From: Deltaproteobacteria bacterium
GTDB taxonomy: Bacteria; Desulfobacterota_D; UBA1144; Nemesobacterales; UBA2774
Length of the DNA stretch: 64,000 nt
Reading direction: 5' to 3'
NCBI GenBank assembly: GCA_040223695.1
Contig: JAVKFU010000019.1
Coordinates: forward strand, 1 to 64,000
In this document: positions 55,923 to 63,557 of the stretch, one piece after another
How the letters are laid out: each line of letters opens with the position of its first letter
Numbering within the stretch: the stretch's first letter is position 1
Notes under the pieces: generated by a model
The model's database searches: none
Told to the model about the DNA's origin: nothing
The model's input: only the letters and a program-made list of their open reading frames with translations
Program-made: the position numbers and the translations under genes

Positions 55923-55963
55923 TAGTGAAAAGTATTATACTCTAAAATACGCAACTTTCACTA
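55923..55963 (-). promoter_or_regulatory. Inverted repeat spanning the likely deaD promoter
   Basis: TAGTGAAA / TTTCACTA arms (55923-55930, 55956-55963) flank a TATAAT-like -10 on the minus strand (AGTATAATAC). The right arm would serve as a weak -35 (GTGAAA). Binding of a dimer across both arms could control deaD. Confidence 0.5.
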
Positions 55964-56017
55964 GTACCAGATTTATTATAGGCACGTAGAAATGATTGAG
56001 GAATTATATGTGCAAAA

Positions 56018-56065
56018 TTGACAGCCTAAGTATAAATGCTTATAATTGAGAATCTTTCTCAATTA
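56018..56065 (+). promoter_or_regulatory. Perfect sigma-70 promoter with a Fur/Zur-type operator
   Basis: TTGACA (56018-56023), 17-nt gap, TATAAT (56041-56046): a full consensus match. Overlapping the -10 and start is TAATTGAGAA-TCT-TTCTCAATTA (56043-56065), a perfect palindrome. Its TGAGAAT-C-TTTCTCA centre fits the 7-1-7 Fur-box pattern at 11 of 14 positions. The gene just downstream encodes a Fur-family protein, so autoregulation is predicted. Confidence 0.85.
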
Positions 56066-56096
56066 GAGATCGCCTAACGCATAATAAACTGGAAAA

Positions 56097-56540
56097 ATGA
56101 AAAAGACATCGTTCAATATAGAAAATGCGGACAGTTTGAGAGCTATTTTTCACAAGAAGAGCTTAAAGTGCACTCCTCAGAGGCTCGCCGTACTTAAAGT
56201 CCTTCAGGATAACGCGGCTTATCTGTCCATAAATAATATACATTTGAAAGTGAAGGACCTTCTTCCGGAGACAGGACTCGCCACTGTTTACCGCTCGCTT
56301 GAGACCCTGGTCGAGCTCGATCTGGCCGTGAAGGTGCATCTGGAGGACGGGTGTCACAGCTATGCCATAGCGCCCGAGGGGCACCGCCACCCGGTAGTCT
56401 GCACGGAATGCAATAAGGTCATCGAATTCGCCGACTGCCCGCTCGACAAATTATCCGAAAAGCTGTCCCGGGATACGGGCGTGCTTATACAGAATCATTT
56501 CCTTCAGTTATTCGGCAAGTGCAGGGAATGTCAGGCTTGA
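56097..56540 (+). CDS. Fur-family metalloregulator, probably Zur-like
   Basis: A 147-residue Fur protein with the DNA-binding domain KKSLKCTPQRLAVLKVLQD...TGLATVYRSLETLVELDLAVKV and metal sites GCHSYAIAPEGHRHPVVCTECNKV and KCREC. The two CxxC pairs form the structural zinc site. Subfamily (Fur, Zur, Nur, PerR) is not fixed by the sequence, but the genes after it (CbiMQO, ZnuABC) point to zinc or cobalt/nickel. It heads the locus and has an operator over its own promoter; cbiM follows after 17 nt. Confidence 0.92.
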   Translation: MKKTSFNIENADSLRAIFHKKSLKCTPQRLAVLKVLQDNAAYLSINNIHLKVKDLLPETGLATVYRSLETLVELDLAVKVHLEDGCHSYAIAPEGHRHPVVCTECNKVIEFADCPLDKLSEKLSRDTGVLIQNHFLQLFGKCRECQA

Positions 56541-56557
56541 GAAGAGGGAAATAATAA

Positions 56558-57268
56558 ATGTCTCACATGCATATACCCGACGGCGTGCTTCCTATTTGGA
56601 TCGTTTTGATCGGATGGGTAGCCACGGCGCTGATTCTGTCTTTCTGCATAAGACGGGTCAGCAGAATCGACATCAGGCGCAAGGTCCCCCTTATCGGCAT
56701 CGTCTCCGCCCTTATGATCGTAGGGATGACGCTTGAGATCGTCCCCATCGCTTACCATATAAATTTAGGCGTCGTAGCGGGAATCATACTGGGGCCGGCT
56801 CTCGCGTTTATCTCCGTATTTATAGTCGATTTGATAATCGCGATGTTCGGCCACGGCGGAATAACGGTCGTCGGACTCAACACTATTGTAACGGGCGCTG
56901 AAGCCGTATTCGGTTATTACCTCTTTCAATTATTCCTGGCGCTATTGGGCAAACAATCTCCCGGCTGGGCCTCCTCTCTTGCGGTAATAGTAGGCCTTTT
57001 TTTAAGCACGAACGTTATGCTGGGAATAGTTTACGCCTCTCATATAGACCCGGTAAAGACCTTTGAGGCAGAGCATGACATTAAAGATGCCGATCATGAG
57101 GACGGTGTAAATCGGATTACGAATAAAGGGATTAACTTCGTCAGGTTCGCCAAAACCGTCTTTATTCTCGCGCCTCTCGGGTGGCTGCTTGAAGCGGTGA
57201 TAACGGGACTCGTCATAAAATATATATCGCGGGTCAGGCCTGACCTGATCGCGGTGGAGAGGACTTAG
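56558..57268 (+). CDS. cbiM: ECF-type metal transporter substrate-specific component CbiM
   Basis: A 236-residue membrane protein with about six or seven spans and the conserved N-terminus MSHMHIPDGVLP, the metal-binding start of CbiM/NikM proteins. GHGGITVVGLNTIVTGAEA matches the family core. It binds cobalt or nickel in known systems. Here the first His is in MSHMH rather than the plain MHI order, seen in some relatives. Followed after 10 nt by cbiQ and then the ATPase, forming a full transporter. Confidence 0.92.
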   Translation: MSHMHIPDGVLPIWIVLIGWVATALILSFCIRRVSRIDIRRKVPLIGIVSALMIVGMTLEIVPIAYHINLGVVAGIILGPALAFISVFIVDLIIAMFGHGGITVVGLNTIVTGAEAVFGYYLFQLFLALLGKQSPGWASSLAVIVGLFLSTNVMLGIVYASHIDPVKTFEAEHDIKDADHEDGVNRITNKGINFVRFAKTVFILAPLGWLLEAVITGLVIKYISRVRPDLIAVERT

Positions 57269-57278
57269 AGGCTCAACC

Positions 57279-58103
57279 ATGGACGTTGCAATAATAGATT
57301 ATTACGCGAACAGCGGGTCGAGTTTTCTCCACAGAGCGAAGGCTCTGTCCAAGCTCATCTTCGCGGCCCTCGTTATCACATCCGTTGTAATCTCAAGCGA
57401 TATGTACCTCCTGCTCGGAATCTACCTCTCCCTCGCCTCGCTTGTCATATGGAGCAGGCTCCCTTTGATAAAGGTCATTAGCATTGCCGCATACCCGGCG
57501 ATATTTGCCCTGATTTTCGCCGTGGCAAGCTGGAACGGAAGCTGGATAAGGGCGGGCGTTATAATCCTTAAAGCGCTTACGGCGGCGCTGACAATGGTAA
57601 TTCTGATAGTTACCACGCCCTACCCGGATATCTTTTCATCAATCAGGCCTGTGCTCCCCAAAATTATCGCCGAAGGCATGGTACTTACGTACAGATCGGT
57701 TTTCATCCTTCTCGAGCTCACAGACAATCTCGTTAAAGCGCTCAGGGTCAGGGGCGGGCTCACGCGGAGAAGATACCTGAAAAATATCGTGAATTTTTCA
57801 TCCGGAATCGGTCTGCTTCTGGTAAGGGGGCTCGACATGTCGGAAAAATTTTACGGCGTAATGAATGTAAGGGGCTACGGAGGAAAAATGCTGGAAGGCC
57901 AGAGGGAAGAAAAAGCCGGCAGGAACGACTTCGCTGCGGTTATATTAGGCGGCTTGATTCTCACCGTCTCACTCATGATACGTTTTGAAGCCGGGCCTGT
58001 TCAATACGGCGCGTATCTGACTGCCTTCTCCGTTCTGGCGTTTATAGCTTCGGCTTTATATATCCTGCTGGAAAAACACAGGGTGATATTTTGGAAGAGT
58101 TAG
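57279..58103 (+). CDS. cbiQ: ECF transporter transmembrane protein CbiQ/EcfT
   Basis: A 274-residue integral membrane protein of the EcfT family with about six spans. The two cytoplasmic coupling motifs that dock onto the ATPase are present as ALRVRGG (near residue 160) and NVRGYGG (near residue 195). It links CbiM to the ATPase. Its 3' end overlaps the start of the ATPase gene by 13 nt, consistent with translational coupling. Confidence 0.9.
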   Translation: MDVAIIDYYANSGSSFLHRAKALSKLIFAALVITSVVISSDMYLLLGIYLSLASLVIWSRLPLIKVISIAAYPAIFALIFAVASWNGSWIRAGVIILKALTAALTMVILIVTTPYPDIFSSIRPVLPKIIAEGMVLTYRSVFILLELTDNLVKALRVRGGLTRRRYLKNIVNFSSGIGLLLVRGLDMSEKFYGVMNVRGYGGKMLEGQREEKAGRNDFAAVILGGLILTVSLMIRFEAGPVQYGAYLTAFSVLAFIASALYILLEKHRVIFWKS

Positions 58104-58948
58104 TAAAGGTCAGAAATCTTAATTTTAAATATCCCGACGGGACGGCGCTTCTTTTCGACGGCGAGGAGTTTACCGTAAGGAAGGGTGAGCGCGTAGTCAT
58201 GCTCGGGCCCAACGGGAGCGGTAAATCAACACTGCTGTCGCTTCTTCTGGGGCTTCTCAAGGCTTCCGGCGGTGAAATAGAGGTCCTGGGTATAGACCCC
58301 TCAAAAGACTACGAAAAGATAAGGGAGAGGGTCGGAGCGCTGCTTCAGAATGTGGACCTTCAGATTATAGCTCCCCGGGTTTGGGACGACGTATCGTTCT
58401 CCCCGAGGAATTACGGCTACAGGAAAGAAGAGACCGAAATGCTGGTCGGTGATATTCTGAAAAAACTCGACATAGAGCATCTCAAGGATAAAGTCCCGCA
58501 TTACCTGAGCGGGGGTGAGAAAACGAAGGTGGGAATCGCGGGGGCGCTCGTTACCAAACCCGAGCTTCTGATACTGGATGAGCCGTTCGAGCACATAGAC
58601 CCTACTTGCAGAAGCGAGCTCATCAAGCTTCTGAACACCGTAAACAGCGAAAACGGGACCGCCATTATACTATCGACTCATAATATGAATACAGTCCCGC
58701 TTATAGCGGACACGGTTTATTTAATCGCCGAAGGGGGCAGGATTGTTGGCAAGGGAACGCCGAAGGAGATATTTTCGCAGATGAAAACACTTTCACAGTG
58801 TCATATCGAGCCCCCGGTCCTGGGAGAGCTTTTTTCCGAGCTGAAGAAACGCGGCATCGAGCTTGACGTTTCGCTAACCGTCGAGGAAGCGGCTTGTACA
58901 ATAGCCAACGAAATGGTAATATCGAAAAATAAGTCAGGTGTCGGATGA
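58091..58948 (+). CDS. cbiO: ECF transporter ATP-binding protein CbiO
   Basis: A 285-residue ABC ATPase. Walker A GPNGSGKST, signature LSGGEKTKVGIAG, Walker B LLILDEPFEHIDP and the switch His in LSTHNM are intact. The start codon is TTG 58091, with AGGGTGAT about 6 nt upstream, inside the end of cbiQ. It powers the CbiMQ importer. Its stop overlaps the next ATG by four bases. Confidence 0.93.
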   Translation: MEELVKVRNLNFKYPDGTALLFDGEEFTVRKGERVVMLGPNGSGKSTLLSLLLGLLKASGGEIEVLGIDPSKDYEKIRERVGALLQNVDLQIIAPRVWDDVSFSPRNYGYRKEETEMLVGDILKKLDIEHLKDKVPHYLSGGEKTKVGIAGALVTKPELLILDEPFEHIDPTCRSELIKLLNTVNSENGTAIILSTHNMNTVPLIADTVYLIAEGGRIVGKGTPKEIFSQMKTLSQCHIEPPVLGELFSELKKRGIELDVSLTVEEAACTIANEMVISKNKSGVG

Positions 58949-59283
58949 AACCGGTAAGAGAAATTAACAAAAGAGCGGCATCAAAGCTCTTCATCCCTTT
59001 TCTAGCCTTCCTATTCGTATTTTCGGTAAGCATTCATACCCATAGAATCAGCGTAAGCCCGGACTCTTCCATACTTATCGCGGGTTCAATACCTGCCGGC
59101 AATCACTCGGCTGCAGATTGCTCAGCCTGTTTACTACATGGGAATATTAAGCTTTCAGGCACAAGTTCTGTAATTGAGCTTATTGATTCAGGACAATCAG
59201 TTACTTTTATAGGTTCAGGCTATTTAATTCCCGATCCATTTTTAAAACTAAACAAACCGTCCCGGTCACCTCCGACCATCTAA
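58945..59283 (+). CDS. Small membrane or exported protein with a Cys/His motif
   Basis: A 112-residue protein with an N-terminal hydrophobic segment (FIPFLAFLFVFSVSIHTH) and a short mature part holding IHTHRI and HSAADCSACLLHGNIKL. The His and Cys cluster recalls DUF2946-type proteins found with metal transporters and could bind a metal. ATG overlaps the cbiO stop (ATGA). Not recognised as a named family. It ends the first half of the metal-uptake operon. Confidence 0.7.
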   Translation: MKPVREINKRAASKLFIPFLAFLFVFSVSIHTHRISVSPDSSILIAGSIPAGNHSAADCSACLLHGNIKLSGTSSVIELIDSGQSVTFIGSGYLIPDPFLKLNKPSRSPPTI

Positions 59284-59488
59284 CTTAATATCCTTAATTG
59301 CGGGCTTTCTACCCTCAATCTCCTAATACGGATTTATATATCCGCTAACCGATTAGTCCCGATCTAAATGGGCTATATCGCGGATTATCCCGTCTGCCCG
59401 GCTAATCCTCCGGAATAAAATATTAAGCCCCGCGAATGAGGATATATGCCCTCGTTTATAAATTCGAGAACATTTCTGGAGGTGAATA

Positions 59489-60871
59489 ATGAATTTGAGA
59501 AGAACTACTATTGTCCTCTTTGCCTTATCAATAGTCTCCTCCCCATTAATTAATCATAAGGCTCACGGTCAGGAGAGAGATGAAATAAAGCAGGAGCTAA
59601 AAGAGCTTAAACAGATGATGGAAAAGATGCAGGAAAGAATAGACGACCTGGAGGAAAGGAATCACGTTCTGGAGCAGCAGGCTAAAGATGAAGCTGAAAC
59701 AATTGAAGTTGAAGAGGAAACGGATTTAACCGTAATAGAGCCGCCCTCAGAGGAGGGACAGACATTTCTGGGTAAAGCATTAAACACACTCAACCCCGAG
59801 ATCAGCGTTACAGGAATTTTCGCGGGGGCATGGTATTCACAGGACGATCCATTTGTTTTTGCCGAGATCGATCCGCAAAACACAGGGGTAAATGTTCAGG
59901 AAATCGAGCTGGGGTTCCAGGCAAATGTCGACCCTTACTTCAGATTCGACAGCTTTTTTCCAATTACGGAAGAAGGAATAGAGATAGAAGAGGCATATGG
60001 AACCACACTTTTTAGTCTCCCTCTGAACTCACAATTCAGAGTGGGAAAGATGAGAGCCAAGTTCGGAAGGATCAACCAGATACACAGGCATAGCCAGAAT
60101 TTTGTAACCCTGCCGCTCCCTGCGGCGCAGTTCCTGGGAGAGCACCTGAACCCGACCAGTATAGAGGCAAACTTTCTTGTCCCCGTGCCCTGGTATATGG
60201 AGTTAAGCGCCTCAGGCGGGAGCCCCGAGGTTGAGACCCCCACTTTTGCGAGGGACGAGGACGCTAACGATCTGGGAAGGCTGCTTTACATTTTCCATAT
60301 AGCCAACTTCTTCGAGCTCTCTGAATCTCTCGGCGTAAGTCTGGGCGGCTCATTCGCAACCGGCTCCAACGGAACCGCTCCGGGTGCAAGGTCGAACCTC
60401 TACGGAATCGACCTGTTCGCCAAATACCGCCCGCTCAGAAACAATCCGTATCAGGAAATAATGCTCCAATCCGAGTTTATGTATCTGGATGCCGAAACCC
60501 CGGAAGAAAACCTGGAGAACTGGGGATGGTACGGTCAGCTTGTCTACAGATTCGCCAAGAGATGGAACTCAGGATTCAGATTCGGCATAATCGACACCAA
60601 CACCCCTGTCGAAGAGGAAAAAGAAGGTCTCCTGGTAGAGCCCGCCGGTACTTTCAGTCTGCTGCGGGACGAAGAAGGAGAGGAGGAAGGCATGCTGGGC
60701 CTTTTGGGAAGAACTTACCGAATTTCACCCATGCTGACATTCAATCCGAGCGAATTTTCACGAATGCGGCTCGAATACGATTATCTGAACCAGAGCTTCG
60801 GCCCCAATCAGCACGCGATCTTTCTCCAGTTCCAGTACGCGATCGGCGCGCACGGGGCACACCGGTATTAA
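59489..60871 (+). CDS. Outer-membrane porin-like protein with N-terminal coiled coil
   Basis: A 460-residue protein with signal peptide (cleaved near KAHGQE), a coiled coil (about 28-70, EIKQELKELKQMMEKMQERIDDLEERNHVLEQQ) and a beta-barrel-like remainder that alternates hydrophobic residues and ends in Tyr (FQYAIGAHGAHRY). The HGAH end resembles zinc-associated outer-membrane proteins. It probably makes a metal-ion pore for the locus. The 205-nt leader (59284-59488) contains a CGGAT-TTATAT-ATCCG hairpin and no clear Fur box. AGGTG precedes the ATG. Confidence 0.83.
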   Translation: MNLRRTTIVLFALSIVSSPLINHKAHGQERDEIKQELKELKQMMEKMQERIDDLEERNHVLEQQAKDEAETIEVEEETDLTVIEPPSEEGQTFLGKALNTLNPEISVTGIFAGAWYSQDDPFVFAEIDPQNTGVNVQEIELGFQANVDPYFRFDSFFPITEEGIEIEEAYGTTLFSLPLNSQFRVGKMRAKFGRINQIHRHSQNFVTLPLPAAQFLGEHLNPTSIEANFLVPVPWYMELSASGGSPEVETPTFARDEDANDLGRLLYIFHIANFFELSESLGVSLGGSFATGSNGTAPGARSNLYGIDLFAKYRPLRNNPYQEIMLQSEFMYLDAETPEENLENWGWYGQLVYRFAKRWNSGFRFGIIDTNTPVEEEKEGLLVEPAGTFSLLRDEEGEEEGMLGLLGRTYRISPMLTFNPSEFSRMRLEYDYLNQSFGPNQHAIFLQFQYAIGAHGAHRY

Positions 60872-60896
60872 CACGCAAATATAGGAGGTAATTTTT

Positions 60897-61880
60897 ATGA
60901 AAATATATACGAATATTCGATTCCTGACACTGGTTTTTGCCTTTGCGTCGATTTCCATCTTTTCAGAAGGAAGAGACGCATCCGCGGAGGTGAAGATAGT
61001 TACATCGATTCCCGATTTCGCAGCCATCGCGAAAGAGATAGGGGGCGATAAAGTCGTAGTGGAAAGCCTTGCGAAGGGTTATCAGGACCCTCATTTTGTA
61101 GACGCAAAGCCGATTTTTATTACCAGATTAAACCAGGCGGATCTTCTGGTCTATAACGGTCTGGATCTTGAAATAGGCTGGCTCCCGATACTCATCACGG
61201 GAGCTCGAAATTCGGACATCGCCGCGCCTGCGGCTCTCGGCCATTACAACGCATCGACATCGATTAAAAACGTTCTCGAAATCCCGACCGCTCCTGTTGA
61301 CAGATCCATAGGAGACGTGCACCCGGGTGGTAATCCTCACTATATGCTCGACCCCCGGAACGGCATTCCGGTCGCCCGAGGAATCGCGGCCAGGTTAATA
61401 CGTATGGACCCTGAAAACGCCTCTTATTACGAGGAGAATTTCAAAAATTTCGCCAGTACCCTGAGGCTCAAAATAAGTGAGTGGGAGACGGAGCTGAAGC
61501 CGTTTAAAGGCACTAAAGTAGTAACTTACCACAAGATGTGGATCTATTTCACCAAGTGGGCAGGCCTTACGGAAGCGGGATACATAGAACCCAAGCCCGG
61601 CATACCCCCTTCGCCCTCCCACGTTGCAAATCTCATAAAAAGTATGGAGAAACTGCAGGTAAAGCTGATTATTGCCGCCAACTTCTATCCCGAAAAAACC
61701 GCCTCACTCGTTGCCGAAAAAACAGGGGCTGCTTTTCTTTCCCTGCCTGTACTGGTTGAGGGCAGGGACGGAATAAACACTTACACCGAGCTATTCGACG
61801 CGATCGTGGGTGAGGTTACTTCAGCGCTCAAAGATAAAACCGGGTCAGTAAAAGATTCGGTATACCGGCATAAGGAATAG
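60897..61880 (+). CDS. znuA: Periplasmic metal-binding protein (ZnuA-type)
   Basis: A 327-residue cluster A-I substrate-binding protein with a signal peptide ending near ASAEVKIV. Probable ligands are His in DPHFVDAKP, His in GGNPHYMLDP, His in VVTYHKMWIYF and a late acidic residue in LVEGRDGINTY. The His-rich loop typical of many ZnuA proteins is replaced by a short HPGGNPH loop. It captures zinc or manganese for the ABC importer encoded next. GGAGG precedes the ATG. Confidence 0.9.
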   Translation: MKIYTNIRFLTLVFAFASISIFSEGRDASAEVKIVTSIPDFAAIAKEIGGDKVVVESLAKGYQDPHFVDAKPIFITRLNQADLLVYNGLDLEIGWLPILITGARNSDIAAPAALGHYNASTSIKNVLEIPTAPVDRSIGDVHPGGNPHYMLDPRNGIPVARGIAARLIRMDPENASYYEENFKNFASTLRLKISEWETELKPFKGTKVVTYHKMWIYFTKWAGLTEAGYIEPKPGIPPSPSHVANLIKSMEKLQVKLIIAANFYPEKTASLVAEKTGAAFLSLPVLVEGRDGINTYTELFDAIVGEVTSALKDKTGSVKDSVYRHKE

Positions 61881-61950
61881 GCGGGCGCTGGAAGAAGGGA
61901 AATTGCCCCCGGACAGATAATGCCAGGGGTTATCAGAAGGCCGAGAACGA

Positions 61951-62673
61951 ATGTCAGACTTGATAAAACTCGAAGACTTAGTAATCGGATACGAGAAAAA
62001 CGGTATTACGGGACCGCTTAACCTCTCGATTAAAAAAGACCAGTTCTGGGGGATTATAGGTCCGAACGGGGGAGGTAAATCCACACTGCTGAAAACCCTT
62101 ACGGGTTTAATCCCTCCTGTTTCGGGAAATGTCCGGGCGGAAAAGGAATTAATTTTCGGATATGTGCCTCAGAAAGAAGGTTTCGACCCTATATATCCCA
62201 TCTCTGTCAACGAGGTCGTGTCCATGGGGAGATACAGCCGGGTCTCCGCCGGAAAGAAATTAAATAAAGCAGATAAGGAAAGTGTAAGTAAAGCCATGAA
62301 TAAAGTCGGCATATTTCATCTTAAGGACCGTCCTTACAGATCACTTTCAGGAGGGGAAAGGCAGCGCACGCTACTCGCCCGTGCAGTGGCGGGAGAGCCA
62401 GACATCCTTGTGCTCGACGAACCGACGGCTTTTGTAGATATAAAGGGAGAAGCCCAGATGATGGACCTAGTACGCAACATTAAAACTGAAAACAGACTGG
62501 CGATATTAATGGTAAGCCATTTCTTAAATACCGTGATGAAATATTCAGACCACATGATTTTAATAGACAAGGACAGAGGTCTTTTTCAGGCCGGAATTAA
62601 AACCGACATGCTTGAAAGCGTAAGTGTACTCAGGTTCTTCGGTAAAAACCCAGGTATGGAACAAATAGACTAG
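61951..62673 (+). CDS. znuC: Zinc/manganese ABC transporter ATP-binding protein
   Basis: A 240-residue ATPase. Walker A GPNGGGKST, signature LSGGERQRTLLARA, Walker B ILVLDEPTAFVD and His switch in MVSHF. It is the expected motor of ZnuABC and follows znuA by 70 nt and precedes the permease gene by 15 nt. Confidence 0.93.
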   Translation: MSDLIKLEDLVIGYEKNGITGPLNLSIKKDQFWGIIGPNGGGKSTLLKTLTGLIPPVSGNVRAEKELIFGYVPQKEGFDPIYPISVNEVVSMGRYSRVSAGKKLNKADKESVSKAMNKVGIFHLKDRPYRSLSGGERQRTLLARAVAGEPDILVLDEPTAFVDIKGEAQMMDLVRNIKTENRLAILMVSHFLNTVMKYSDHMILIDKDRGLFQAGIKTDMLESVSVLRFFGKNPGMEQID

Positions 62674-62688
62674 ATATGCGGGAGCTTA

Positions 62689-63543
62689 ATGGAAGTCTTC
62701 AATGAATTCTTAAACAGCTATTTCCTCTGGCGCGACCCTATGATTGCAGGGGCGTTTGCGGGAGCTGTATGCGGATTTCTCGGTGTGTATGTGGTGCTGA
62801 GAAGAATAATCTTCGTAAGCGCGGCGCTCACTCAAATCTCGAGCTTCGGCGTAGCGCTTGCGTTTTATCTGGAAGCCTACGGCACAGGCCTAGCCGTGTC
62901 GCTATTTCATCCGTTTGCGCTCTCGATAATTCTCACAGCGCTTGCGGCGCTATTCTTCGCGCTAAAAAGGGATTTCTTACGTATAAGCCGGGAAGGAGTA
63001 ATAGGCTTCGGTTTTTTGATCGCCTCGGGAGGGGTAATAATACTCGGCGACAGGATTACCAAAGGCGCCCATGATATAGCGAATATTCTTTTCGGCAGCG
63101 CTGTCGTCGTCGACCCGAAAGACGTGTACATAGTGCCCGCAGCGGCGGCAATTGTTTTCATCCTGCACCGTATCTTTTTTAAAGACTTTATATTCGTTTC
63201 ATTCGATGAAGAATCAGCAAGATTGTTTAAATATCCGGTCAGACTGCTCAACACCGCCTTACTCATTTCTATAGCGGTAATTGTAGCAGTCGGCACACGG
63301 GCTATGGGCGCCCTCCCCGTTTTTGCGTTCTTGGCTCTTCCGCCGCTGACATCACTTTTATTAACAGAAAAGCTCAGACTAGTTTTTCTGCTCTCGGTGA
63401 TATTCGGAATATTATCCGCCGCGCTCGGATACTTTTTTTCGTTTATATTATCCATCCCAACAGGGGCCTCGATGACGGTGTGTGCCTCTGTCTTTTTTCT
63501 CATAGGTCTGGGGTGGCGGCAAGCTAAACAGCTGCTTAGATAG
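62689..63543 (+). CDS. znuB: Zinc/manganese ABC transporter permease
   Basis: A 284-residue ABC-3 permease with about eight membrane spans: GAFAGAVCGFLGVYVVLRRIIFVSAALTQISSFGVAL, GDRITKGAHDIANILFGSAVVVDPKDV and a late VGTRAMGALPVFAFLALPPLTSLLL block, all typical of ZnuB/MntB. It forms the membrane channel for ZnuA-bound metal. Next gene starts 14 nt on. Confidence 0.93.
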   Translation: MEVFNEFLNSYFLWRDPMIAGAFAGAVCGFLGVYVVLRRIIFVSAALTQISSFGVALAFYLEAYGTGLAVSLFHPFALSIILTALAALFFALKRDFLRISREGVIGFGFLIASGGVIILGDRITKGAHDIANILFGSAVVVDPKDVYIVPAAAAIVFILHRIFFKDFIFVSFDEESARLFKYPVRLLNTALLISIAVIVAVGTRAMGALPVFAFLALPPLTSLLLTEKLRLVFLLSVIFGILSAALGYFFSFILSIPTGASMTVCASVFFLIGLGWRQAKQLLR

Positions 63544-63557
63544 ATAACGGGGAACAA

